A stretch of DNA of 21,781 nucleotides from JBEKJU01 sp050011095. GTDB lineage: Bacteria > Desulfobacterota > Syntrophorhabdia > Syntrophorhabdales > WCHB1-27. The position numbers and the translations under genes were made by a program. Location: positions 1 to 21,781 of the forward strand of contig JBEKJU010000163.1 in the NCBI GenBank assembly GCA_050011095.1, written 5' to 3'. This document shows positions 15,537 to 21,781 of this stretch, one piece after another (within the stretch, counting starts at the first letter, position 1; the number at the start of each line of letters is the position of its first letter). The notes under the pieces are model-generated. The model saw only the letters and a program-made list of their open reading frames with translations, had not been told where the DNA came from and made no database searches.

Positions 15537-16032
15537 ACCATTGGCCTATCAAGGTGCGAGGTAGAGCACGGGCTTCGACAATCCCAACGTTTCCGGTTGA
15601 GCCGCTGCCTTGATTTATCTGGACGCCTGTTTTTCCAGGAAGCTTTTGTCTAGTAAACCTCATCCGGCATGCGTTGTCAAGCTCGTCCTTATCACCGCAG
15701 CCCGTGCTTGCCGCCTCTCCCCGGCTTTCCTCCCCGCTCCATTCCGCCGTGCTCTTTCCACTCCTCCGCTCCGCGAAATTTTCCGCCCCCTCCATATTTT
15801 CCTTCCCGGCAGGACTCCACCGCTTTCGCCGTTCTCACCCACGCCCATTGGATGCGCCGACCCCTGCTGCGGGTACCCTGAGGGCGTCCGCCTCCCATCC
15901 TTGCTCGTTAAAGGTAAACCCCTCGCCGGTATTCACTTGCGTTTCTTCGCGCACATGGGCTATGCTCCTCAAGGGATGAGGACCCGCCCGGCAGGGGATT
16001 TCCTCAAGATAAAGGAAGATCGGCAGTTTCAT
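15537..16032. other. Gene-poor, pyrimidine-skewed stretch before the sensor kinase
   Basis: About 500 bp without a convincing gene. From about 15660 to 15850 the plus strand is strongly pyrimidine-rich. The kinase frame stays open back to 15610, but that extension is Pro/Arg/Leu-rich low-complexity translation and unlikely to be protein. At 15548-15614 a 67-base segment can fold with ATCAAG/CTTGAT closing a GTGC/GCAC hairpin and a second arm. I see no clear promoter for the kinase. Confidence 0.3.
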
Positions 16033-18090
16033 ATGAACATGGATGAACAGGCTCTGTCCGAGGCGTGCGGGACCGGTACCGAATCGGGTGGTCTGGCTGA
16101 GCAGCTCGAGATCGTCCGACACGTCAATTCCGTCCTCAAGCTCTTTGTCTTCCACTCCACGCGCAAGGGATATCTCGATGGCGTCGTCGAGCTGCTCCGG
16201 AACTGTACCGGCTGCGAGGCAGTGGGTATCCGCGTCCTCCAGAAAGACGGGAACGTACCGTTCGAGTCGTACGTGGGCTTCAGCAAGGAGTTCTGGGAGG
16301 CGGAGAATTTTCTTTCCGTGAACCGGCACCATTGCGTGTGTACCCGCGTCGTGATGGGCAGGCCGGAGCCTTCCGACATGCCTTACATGACGGAAAACGG
16401 TGCCTTCCATTGCAGCGATACGGCAGAGCTTCTCTCCACCCTAACGGAGCCGGACATGGCGCGGTTCCGCGGCAAGTGTGCTGCCTTCGGCTATAAGGCT
16501 GTGACGGTCGTTCCCATTCATTGCTCGGACAGGATCCTCGGGGCGATCTATCTCTCCGACAGAAAAGGGGGCGTGAGCCCAAAAATGCTCACGTTCCTAG
16601 AATCCATTGAGCGTCTTGTGGGAGAGGCCGTGCAGCGGCTCGACCTCGAAGAAGAGCTTCATAAGAGCGAAGAGAAATATCGCACTATTTTCGAAAACGC
16701 CCAGGAAGGCATTTTCCAGATCACCCCGCAGGGAGACTTCCTCAGTATCAACCCCCAGCTGGCTCGCATGTTCGGCTACGAGTCCCCCCATGAGATGGTG
16801 GGGCATGGGCGCGAACGAAAGGGGCACGAATGGGTGAGCCGAGAAAACCGCCGCGAGCTGCGGGAATCGCTCGAGCGTGGCCCCATGGAGGGGTTTACGG
16901 TACCGGCGTACCGGGCTGACGGCAAGGAAATATGGATCACCATGAACTGCCGGGCGGTGAGGGACGAAAATGGGGACATCAGGTATTATGAAGGCACCGT
17001 AACGGATGTCACCGAGCAAAAACGCGCGCAGGAAGAGCGTGACCGCCTTGAGCAGCGGCTTCGCCGATCACAGAAGATGGAGGCCTTCGGAATCCTGGCC
17101 GGCGGCATCGCCCACGACTTCAACAACATTCTCGCGGCGATCATCGGGTTCGCAGAATTCGCGAGGAACAAGGCCCCGGAAGGACCTCTGCGACGGCCCA
17201 TTCAGCGGATACTCGATGCAGGCATGAGAGGAAGGGAACTGGTCAACCAGATTCTCACCTTCGCGCGACGGTCCGGGCACGAGAAGAAGCCGGTGCGCCT
17301 CGGCCGCGTCGTCACGGAGACCTTCACACTTCTGCGGGCGTCTCTCCCCTCCACCCTCGATATCCGATGCAGTCTTGATGACGAATCGGGTATGGTGCTT
17401 GCCGACAGGGGTCAGTTGCAGCAGGTGCTGATGAATCTTGCCACGAACGCGGCCCATGCGATGCAGAAAGAAGGAGGGACGATAGGTATCGATCTTACGA
17501 AGTGCACCTTTTGTTCCGCCTCTGAAGCTCCCGATCCTGCGATCAACCCGGGGGCGTATCTACGCCTGTCGGTGAGCGATACGGGCTACGGCATATCACC
17601 CGATGTGATGGAGCGAATCTTCGATCCCTTTTTTACCACCAAGAAACCCGGCGAGGGGACGGGGCTGGGCCTTTCCGTGGTGCAGGGCATCGTTCAGGGC
17701 CATGGAGGCGCCGTTACCGTCGAGAGCGAGATGGGCAAGGGGTCGACCTTCACCGTCTATCTGCCGGTGAGCGGGCGCGGGGACGGCGAGGATGCCGGGG
17801 AAAACGTCCCCCCTGTTCCCCGCGGAAATGAGCGCATCCTGTTCATCGACGATGAAGAGGCCCTGGCCGAGGCGGCGGAGGGCATGCTGGGCGATCTGGG
17901 CTACGCGATTACCTCCTTGACGGATAGCTGCGACAAAACCCCTGGCCGAGAGCGAGCTGGGATGGGTGATCCGAAAGGTCCTGGACGGCTGAATAGGTGT
18001 GCGCCTCCACCCACCCTTTCCCCCGGCACAAAAATCAGTTACAATATAGGGAGGTTCGAACACGCGGTACCGGCCGGGGGCTGGAGGTGA
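16033..18090 (+). CDS. Hybrid sensor histidine kinase with collapsed receiver domain
   Basis: Cytosolic-looking sensor kinase (no transmembrane segment after ATG 16033). In order: GAF-like domain (about 35-200; Cys-rich around HHCVCTRVV and ENGAFHC), PAS domain with PAC tail (about 212-330, EEKYRTIFENAQEGIFQ to GTVTDVTEQK), HisKA with phospho-acceptor His361 in GGIAHDFNNILAAIIGFA, and HATPase with NLATNAAHAM, DTGYGIS, FDPFFTTK and GEGTGLGLSVVQGIV. The final receiver begins RILFIDDEEALAEAAE (601-616) but loses family similarity after SLTDS; the remaining frame to 18090 is non-homologous. The family C-terminus is present in the +1 frame, ending at 17992. Start choice is uncertain: no good ribosome-binding site, and ATGs at 15955 and 15976 are in frame. 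The gene for an NtrC-type regulator follows 9 bp later, its likely partner. Confidence 0.88.
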   Translation: MNMDEQALSEACGTGTESGGLAEQLEIVRHVNSVLKLFVFHSTRKGYLDGVVELLRNCTGCEAVGIRVLQKDGNVPFESYVGFSKEFWEAENFLSVNRHHCVCTRVVMGRPEPSDMPYMTENGAFHCSDTAELLSTLTEPDMARFRGKCAAFGYKAVTVVPIHCSDRILGAIYLSDRKGGVSPKMLTFLESIERLVGEAVQRLDLEEELHKSEEKYRTIFENAQEGIFQITPQGDFLSINPQLARMFGYESPHEMVGHGRERKGHEWVSRENRRELRESLERGPMEGFTVPAYRADGKEIWITMNCRAVRDENGDIRYYEGTVTDVTEQKRAQEERDRLEQRLRRSQKMEAFGILAGGIAHDFNNILAAIIGFAEFARNKAPEGPLRRPIQRILDAGMRGRELVNQILTFARRSGHEKKPVRLGRVVTETFTLLRASLPSTLDIRCSLDDESGMVLADRGQLQQVLMNLATNAAHAMQKEGGTIGIDLTKCTFCSASEAPDPAINPGAYLRLSVSDTGYGISPDVMERIFDPFFTTKKPGEGTGLGLSVVQGIVQGHGGAVTVESEMGKGSTFTVYLPVSGRGDGEDAGENVPPVPRGNERILFIDDEEALAEAAEGMLGDLGYAITSLTDSCDKTPGRERAGMGDPKGPGRLNRCAPPPTLSPGTKISYNIGRFEHAVPAGGWR
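17833..17992 (+). pseudogene. Internally deleted, frameshifted receiver (REC) remnant
   Basis: Bases 17833-17934 encode the first third of a receiver domain with the acidic pair Asp606-Asp607. Reading then continues sensibly only in the +1 frame: TKPLAESELGWVIRKVLDG and a TGA at 17990-17992. That is the K-P strand-loop and last helix of a receiver. The middle, including the phospho-acceptor Asp and the conserved Thr/Ser (about 70 residues by comparison with a normal receiver), is absent. Confidence 0.75.
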
Positions 18091-18099
18091 AGCGAGAGA

Positions 18100-19479
18100 A
18101 TGGCTCAGATCTTGATTATTGACGATGACGAACTGATTTGCGAGATGCTGTCACTCACGGTCGAGGACATGGGGCACGCGGCTTCGCACGCGTTTACACT
18201 GAAGACAGGCTTCGACAAGGCGGCGTCCGGGGGCTTCGACGTGATTTTTCTCGACATAAGGATGCCGGATGGGAACGGGCTCGATCTCCTTCCAAAGATC
18301 AGGGAGTTGCCGTCGCACCCCGAGGTAATCATCATCACCGGGCTCGGCGATCCCGACGGGGCAGAGCTGGCGATCAAGAACGGCGCTTGGGACTATATCC
18401 AAAAATCCTCGTCTACCAAGGAAATGTCCTTGCCCCTCGTGCGTGCCCTCCAGTACAGGGAGGAGAAGCATGCCCACAAGCCGCTCGCGGCCCTGAAGCT
18501 GAACGGTATTATCGGGAACAGCCCCAAAATGAAGCTATGTCTCGACCATCTCGCCCAGGCGGCCCACGGTGAGGCGAATGTCCTCCTCACCGGAGAAACG
18601 GGCACGGGAAAGGAGGTCTTCGCGAGGGCCATCCATGATAACAGCATGCGCAGGGAGAATAATTTCGTCGTCGTCGACTGCACGGCCCTTCCGGAGACAC
18701 TTGTCGAGAGCGTCCTCTTCGGGCATGAAAAAGGGGCGTTCACCGGGGCGGACAAGGCGCAGGACGGTCTCATCAAGCAGTCCCACGGAGGGACGTTGTT
18801 CCTGGATGAGATCGGCGAGCTTCCCCTCAGCATGCAGAAGGCATTCCTGCGGGTCCTGCAGGGGCATAGCTTTCGGCCCGTCGGGGCAAAATACGAGATC
18901 GAGAGCAATTTCCGGCTTGTGGCGGCGACCAACCGGAACATAGAAGAGATGGTTCAGGCCGGCACGTTCCGCTCTGACCTCCTCTTCAGGCTGCGCACGC
19001 TCGCTATCGAGTTGCCGCCCCTCTGCGAGAGGAGGGAGGATATCAAAGAGCTGGCAATGTACCATATGGCCAGGGTGTGCGAGCGCTACCAGATAGGGAC
19101 GAAAGGCTTTTCCCCTGAATTCTTCGACGCCCTCATGGCGCATGAGTGGCCCGGAAACGTGCGGGAGCTGGTGAACGCCGTGGAGCGCGCCATTACCGGC
19201 GCCTATCATGAGCCCACTCTTTTTCCCAAACATCTGCCCCTGGAGATACGGGTGAAGGTCGCCAGATCCTCGGTAAAAAAAGAGGCGGCCCCTTCGGCCG
19301 AAGGAATAGAGCCCCTCGGGCCCCTGGGCGATTACCGGCGGGCGGCAGAGCTCCGCTACCTGCAGGAGCTTATGGGCCAAACAAGGGGCAGCATAAGGGA
19401 TGCCTGCCGCATTTCCGGACTCTCCCGCTCGCGGCTCTACGCCCTTCTGAAGGAGCACGACCTCTCGAACGGTTCATAA
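18100..19479 (+). CDS. NtrC-family sigma-54-dependent response regulator
   Basis: Enhancer-binding activator of sigma-54 RNA polymerase, 459 aa. The receiver (1-120) is complete: acidic Asp8-Asp10, phospho-acceptor Asp52 in FLDIRMPDGNG, Thr80 and Lys102. The AAA+ domain (about 135-370) has Walker A GETGTGKE (165-172), the sigma-54 contact loop GAFTGA (212-217), Walker B GTLFLDEIGE (231-240), then RLVAATNRNIEEM and FRSDLLFRLRTL, with WPGNVREL near the end. A C-terminal Fis-type helix-turn-helix (about 428-455, RGSIRDACRISGLSRSRLYALL) binds DNA. ATG 18100 has GGAGGTGA further upstream and GAGAGA close by. It lies just after the sensor kinase and upstream of an RpoH-like gene with a sigma-54-type promoter, which is its most obvious target. 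Confidence 0.95.
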   Translation: MAQILIIDDDELICEMLSLTVEDMGHAASHAFTLKTGFDKAASGGFDVIFLDIRMPDGNGLDLLPKIRELPSHPEVIIITGLGDPDGAELAIKNGAWDYIQKSSSTKEMSLPLVRALQYREEKHAHKPLAALKLNGIIGNSPKMKLCLDHLAQAAHGEANVLLTGETGTGKEVFARAIHDNSMRRENNFVVVDCTALPETLVESVLFGHEKGAFTGADKAQDGLIKQSHGGTLFLDEIGELPLSMQKAFLRVLQGHSFRPVGAKYEIESNFRLVAATNRNIEEMVQAGTFRSDLLFRLRTLAIELPPLCERREDIKELAMYHMARVCERYQIGTKGFSPEFFDALMAHEWPGNVRELVNAVERAITGAYHEPTLFPKHLPLEIRVKVARSSVKKEAAPSAEGIEPLGPLGDYRRAAELRYLQELMGQTRGSIRDACRISGLSRSRLYALLKEHDLSNGS

Positions 19480-19576
19480 CCCGCCATCTCAACATCTTTT
19501 CTGATACCGCCTGCCTCCATTAACGGAACGCCCCATCGGCAGGGACGACTTTTCCACCTTCTCCCCCCCCGCCCCG

Positions 19577-19608
19577 TCCTGTTTTCCGGACTTGTCCGGT
19601 TTACAGGA
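19577..19608. promoter_or_regulatory. Interrupted dyad, candidate enhancer site for the sigma-54 activator
   Basis: Nested inverted repeat: TCCTGT, TTT, CCGGAC, TT, GTCCGG, TTT, ACAGGA. Both arm pairs are perfect and the layout is symmetric. Its centre (19592-19593) lies about 137 bp before the transcription start predicted from the sigma-54 promoter, the usual distance for an NtrC-type upstream activating site. It is also 100 bp past the regulator gene, so a weak terminator role (stem CCGGAC/GTCCGG then TTT) is an alternative. Confidence 0.55.
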
Positions 19609-19704
19609 TAGAAGCTTACCGCCGGGAAGCCTCGGAATTTTGCGGCCATCGGCTAAGGCAGCATAACTATTCCACAAATGGCAGACAAGTGATCGAGGCC
19701 CTCT

Positions 19705-19720
19705 TGGCACGCTTCTTGTT
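19705..19720 (+). promoter_or_regulatory. Sigma-54-type (-24/-12) promoter of the first RpoH-like gene
   Basis: TGGCACG (19705-19711), four bases, then TTGTT (19716-19720), matching the consensus TGGCACG-N4-TTGCW except T for C in the -12 element. The GG to TG spacing is exact. Start would be about 19730, giving a leader of about 59 nt. No sigma-70 hexamer pair of similar quality is seen in this gap. Confidence 0.65.
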
Positions 19721-19788
19721 ACTATCTGTGCGGTACAAAGGGCAGGGGCAGTTCCGGATCGAAGGACAATTCACAAGGAGGATACGTG

Positions 19789-20652
19789 ATGAACCAACCC
19801 ACCGGGGAGAATGCCGGCCAGGATTCACAGGTTTTCGATCCCTTCAGGATGTATCTGTACGAGATTTCAAAGCACCCCGTCCTTTCACGGGAAGAGGAGC
19901 GGGAGGTGGCTGAGCGCATGCGGGTGGCCGCGGACAGCGAGGCGGAGCAGAAACTCGTCGTTTCCAACCTCAGGCTCGTTGTCAAGATTGCCCTGGATTA
20001 CTGCAGCTACCACCTCAACGTCCTTGACCTCGTGCAGGAAGGGAACATGGGTCTTCTGCGGGCGGTGAAAAAGTTCGACCCCGAGAGGGGGACACGCTTC
20101 TCCACCTACGCCTCCTTCTGGATCCGCGCATACATCCTGAAATACCTCATGGACTCCTGGAGTATGGTCAAGGTCGGTACCAAGGACAGCCAGAGGAAAC
20201 TCTTCTACAGTCTCAACAAAGAGAAGGAGAGGCTCGAAAAGGCGGGTATAATGCCCACTGCCCAGGTGCTTGCCGAAAATCTGGAGGTAAGCGTGGCGGA
20301 CGTGGAGGAGATGGAGAAGAGGCTCTACAACGGAGATGTGTCACTGGAAGATCCGCTGTACGGAGGCGGGGACGAGATCATCGATACAATCGGCAGCGAT
20401 GAAGACATCGAGGAGACGGTGGCCGAAAAGGAGAAGGGCGAGATAATCCGTCGCATACTGGCGGAATTCAAGGAACTGCTGAACGAGAAGGAGCGTTTCA
20501 TCCTCGAAAAGCGCATAATGGCTGAGGACCCTGTTACGTTGAGGCAGATCGGGGAGCGCTTCGGCACCTCCCGGGAGAGCATCAGGCAGTTGCAGGTCAA
20601 GATTTCGAGGAATTTGACAAAGAACCTGCGGGCGGGCATCATTTGGTCCTGA
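19789..20652 (+). CDS. RpoH-type alternative sigma factor
   Basis: Sigma-70 family factor of the heat-shock (RpoH/sigma-32) group, 287 aa, directing core RNA polymerase to a dedicated promoter set. A short region 1.2-like block DPFRMYLYEISKHPVLSREEE (17-37) is followed by region 2 with NLRLVVKIALDY, DLVQEGNMGLLRAVKKFDP and GTRFSTYASFWIRAYI. QRKLFYSLNKEKERL, at about 135-149, is the RpoH box that separates this group from RpoD. Region 4 (235-285) has LRQIGERFGTSRESIRQLQVKI. ATG 19789 has AGGAGG seven bases upstream; the GTG at 19786 is less well placed. A sigma-54-type promoter precedes it, and a second, similar sigma gene lies 785 bp downstream. The name rpoH is likely, but with two paralogues it is not assigned to either. 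Confidence 0.92.
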   Translation: MNQPTGENAGQDSQVFDPFRMYLYEISKHPVLSREEEREVAERMRVAADSEAEQKLVVSNLRLVVKIALDYCSYHLNVLDLVQEGNMGLLRAVKKFDPERGTRFSTYASFWIRAYILKYLMDSWSMVKVGTKDSQRKLFYSLNKEKERLEKAGIMPTAQVLAENLEVSVADVEEMEKRLYNGDVSLEDPLYGGGDEIIDTIGSDEDIEETVAEKEKGEIIRRILAEFKELLNEKERFILEKRIMAEDPVTLRQIGERFGTSRESIRQLQVKISRNLTKNLRAGIIWS

Positions 20653-20676
20653 AGGCCGTCGCTCAAAGGGGATGTC

Positions 20677-20892
20677 ATGGTGGGTTACATTGAATGCGCC
20701 ATAAGGGATCACGATTTTAAGGAGATAATCGACCACCCCCATACGCACGGGTTGTGGTCGGATGCAGCCGTAGTGGAGGCATGGATCGATGGAAGGAGAC
20801 GCGGACTCTGCCGGGGGCAGTTCTATCAGGCGCCATGTGGTGACTGCCGGCAGGTGAGAAGTAATCTTTACATCCCGGGTAGCAAGCGGTGA
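20677..20892 (+). CDS. Doubtful small open frame
   Basis: A 71-codon frame beginning MVGYIECAIRDHDFKEIIDH, with AGGGGA four bases before the ATG, 24 bp after the first sigma gene. It contains His-rich DHPHTHGLW and C-x-x-C (CGDC). I recognise no family. It could be a co-transcribed small protein or chance; the lack of a clear domain and its position in a regulatory gap argue for caution. Confidence 0.22.
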   Translation: MVGYIECAIRDHDFKEIIDHPHTHGLWSDAAVVEAWIDGRRRGLCRGQFYQAPCGDCRQVRSNLYIPGSKR

Positions 20893-21042
20893 GCAGGATC
20901 GGCCGTTGCTCCTCCTGCATCAAGGCGCGTAGCGACGCGTGGCTGTAAAACGGCTGTGTAACGAAGACTTACAGGTGACGCATGCGGGTCTTTCACGATG
21001 GGCGATTCTGTCAAAAGTGCGGAGAGACGGGAAGAAATCACC

Positions 21043-21101
21043 TGTCTCGATCCATGAGACAATTGTCTCATATTAAGGCATCTTTCTCATTTCGTGAGAC
21101 A
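21043..21101. promoter_or_regulatory. Two phased operators plus overlapping palindrome upstream of second sigma gene
   Basis: Site 1 is TGTCTC-N7-GAGACA (21043-21061) and site 2 is TTTCTC-N7-GAGACA (21083-21101): the same geometry, with centres 40 bp apart, about four helical turns. Between them, overlapping site 1, is the perfect 18-bp palindrome ATGAGACAATTGTCTCAT (21054-21071). Site centres lie about 157 and 117 bp before the predicted sigma-54 start, as expected for enhancer sites bound by a dimeric activator. Confidence 0.7.
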
Positions 21102-21183
21102 GTACCCTTCAGGCTGTTGTATGCCATCTCCATAAGTAAGCTATATTGCTTGAGTAATTCTACAGGTCGTGCCGTCGCGTCGA

Positions 21184-21199
21184 TGGCACAATTCTTGTA
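21184..21199 (+). promoter_or_regulatory. Sigma-54-type (-24/-12) promoter of the second RpoH-like gene
   Basis: TGGCACA (21184-21190), four bases ATTC, then TTGTA (21195-21199). It matches the first sigma gene's promoter at most positions, including the same TTGT variant of the -12 element. Start would be about 21209, giving an unusually long leader of about 229 nt. Confidence 0.62.
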
Positions 21200-21316
21200 C
21201 TCTTACTCCACGTACAATATTCAAAGCATAACATAATCCGTGTAAGGGAAGCGCTGTACCGTTCGAGTTTGTCCATTGGCCCGGAATGATGTGACCACGT
21301 GAGGGATGAGGGACAG

Positions 21317-21431
21317 GAGGGCGGAACACTTATAGGGGGTGTAGACCCATCCGGCGCCTTGGGAGTTGAACCGGCAACCCGCCCTCTACGTTGAAAGAAC
21401 TGCGAAAGGCAGGAATACAATCCTGGGGAGG
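21317..21431 (+). other. Structured 5' leader of the second sigma gene
   Basis: GAGGGCGG (21317-21324) pairs perfectly with CCGCCCTC (21379-21386). Inside it are GGGT-GTAG-ACCC and a CCGG/CCGG arm, making a possible multibranch fold. A second hairpin, CAGGA (21410-21414) with TCCTG (21421-21425), ends on the first base of the Shine-Dalgarno GGGGAGG (21425-21431). The placement suggests control of translation initiation, for example by temperature or a ligand; no known riboswitch consensus is recognised. Confidence 0.4.
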
Positions 21432-21437
21432 CGTAAT

Positions 21438-21781
21438 TTGTTACAGGACCTGTTAGTATACGAAGAAAGGGAACAGGTTAAGGAACACGAAGACACAGCG
21501 CCGATACCATTTGATCCTCTGAAGAAATATCTGTCTGAAATATCGAGACACTCGGTGCTTTCAAGGGAAGAAGAGGCGGTGATCGCGGAGAAGGCGCATA
21601 GGTATAAGGACAAGGATGCCTCGCAGAGACTCGTCACTTCCAACCTGAGGCTTGTTGTCAAGATCGCACTCGAATACTACAACACCTACCTGAATATCCT
21701 CGATCTCATACAGGAAGGAAATGTGGGCCTGGTCCACGCGGTGAGGAAGTACAACCCCTACAAGGGTACGAGGTTCTCGAC
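21438..21781 (+). CDS. Second RpoH-type sigma factor (3' end beyond window)
   Basis: Partial gene for a paralogue of the preceding sigma factor. About 114 codons are present, reaching region 2. After a distinct 24-residue acidic N-terminus come PFDPLKKYLSEISRHSVLSREEE, NLRLVVKIALEYY, ILDLIQEGNVGLVHAVRKYNP and GTRFS, aligning block by block with the first factor. The likely start is TTG 21438, six bases after GGGGAGG; no ATG is available in frame, and the open frame continues upstream past 21366 without a better start. A rare start codon and a leader hairpin abutting the ribosome-binding site suggest tight translational control. Region 4 cannot be seen. Confidence 0.88.
   Translation, partial: MLQDLLVYEEREQVKEHEDTAPIPFDPLKKYLSEISRHSVLSREEEAVIAEKAHRYKDKDASQRLVTSNLRLVVKIALEYYNTYLNILDLIQEGNVGLVHAVRKYNPYKGTRFS

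Larger units (their letters stand above)
20653..21437. other. 785-bp regulatory gap between the two sigma genes
   Basis: The left part holds a doubtful 71-codon frame (20677-20892). From about 20940 the DNA becomes distinctly more AT-rich than the genes around it, and it carries CGCGTAGCGACGCG (stem-loop), CTGTAA/TTACAG arms, two phased operators, a sigma-54-type promoter and a structured leader, described separately. No tRNA, rRNA or convincing protein gene is visible in 20893-21437. Confidence 0.6.

Noticed and set aside
15517..15795. 92-codon minus-strand frame with GGGAAGGA before its ATG
   Set aside because: The ribosome-binding-site match is a by-product of the purine-rich strand; the product is low-complexity with no domain.
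15610..16032. N-terminal extension of the sensor kinase
   Set aside because: The extra 141 residues are Pro/Arg-rich with no domain character and come from a pyrimidine-skewed spacer.
1..21781. CRISPR array or defence island
   Set aside because: No short regularly spaced direct repeats and no cas, restriction or toxin-antitoxin genes were seen.

Overview
The window reads as a chromosomal segment of a GC-rich Gram-negative bacterium. The gene set (PagL-like outer-membrane protein, TrmFO, sigma-54 activators, RpoH-type sigma factors, hybrid sensor kinases) would fit a Desulfobacterota/Syntrophorhabdus-like anaerobe. That placement is inference from gene families, not a measured identity.

Layout. 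(1) 1-1296: a tyrosine recombinase runs up to the 3' end of a tRNA-Ser(GCU) gene, so an integrated element probably extends off the left edge. (2) 1584-3822: a PagL-like barrel protein, then a convergent two-gene minus-strand unit holding a DUF2147 protein and a HisC/CobD-like fold-type I aminotransferase homologue with Leu where the PLP lysine should be. (3) 3923-13094: a plus-strand housekeeping run: rarA, an OB-HD (YhaM-type) protein, rsmE, an RDD membrane protein, a DUF218-like protein, and then the tightly overlapping dprA-topA-trmFO. (4) 13092-14817: a short palindromic repeat appears at both ends, in opposite orientations, around a reversed chemoreceptor gene. A third copy sits directly before the start codon of the OB-HD gene. 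(5) 14818-16032: gene-poor, with a possible broken small lipoprotein and a possible small Cys-rich protein. (6) 16033-21781: a sensor kinase with a collapsed receiver domain, an NtrC-type sigma-54 activator, and two tandem RpoH-like sigma genes (the second cut by the window edge). Each sigma gene has a sigma-54-type promoter and an upstream dyad at enhancer distance.

The two signals most worth following are these. First, a probable signal -> kinase -> sigma-54 activator -> RpoH-type sigma cascade with duplicated sigma output; the second sigma gene has a long, structured leader and two helically phased operators. Second, a MITE-like imperfect palindrome that brings its own ribosome-binding site and ATG, lies at gene boundaries, and seems to have removed the normal N-terminus of the OB-HD gene. 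No CRISPR array, rRNA or transposase gene is visible.
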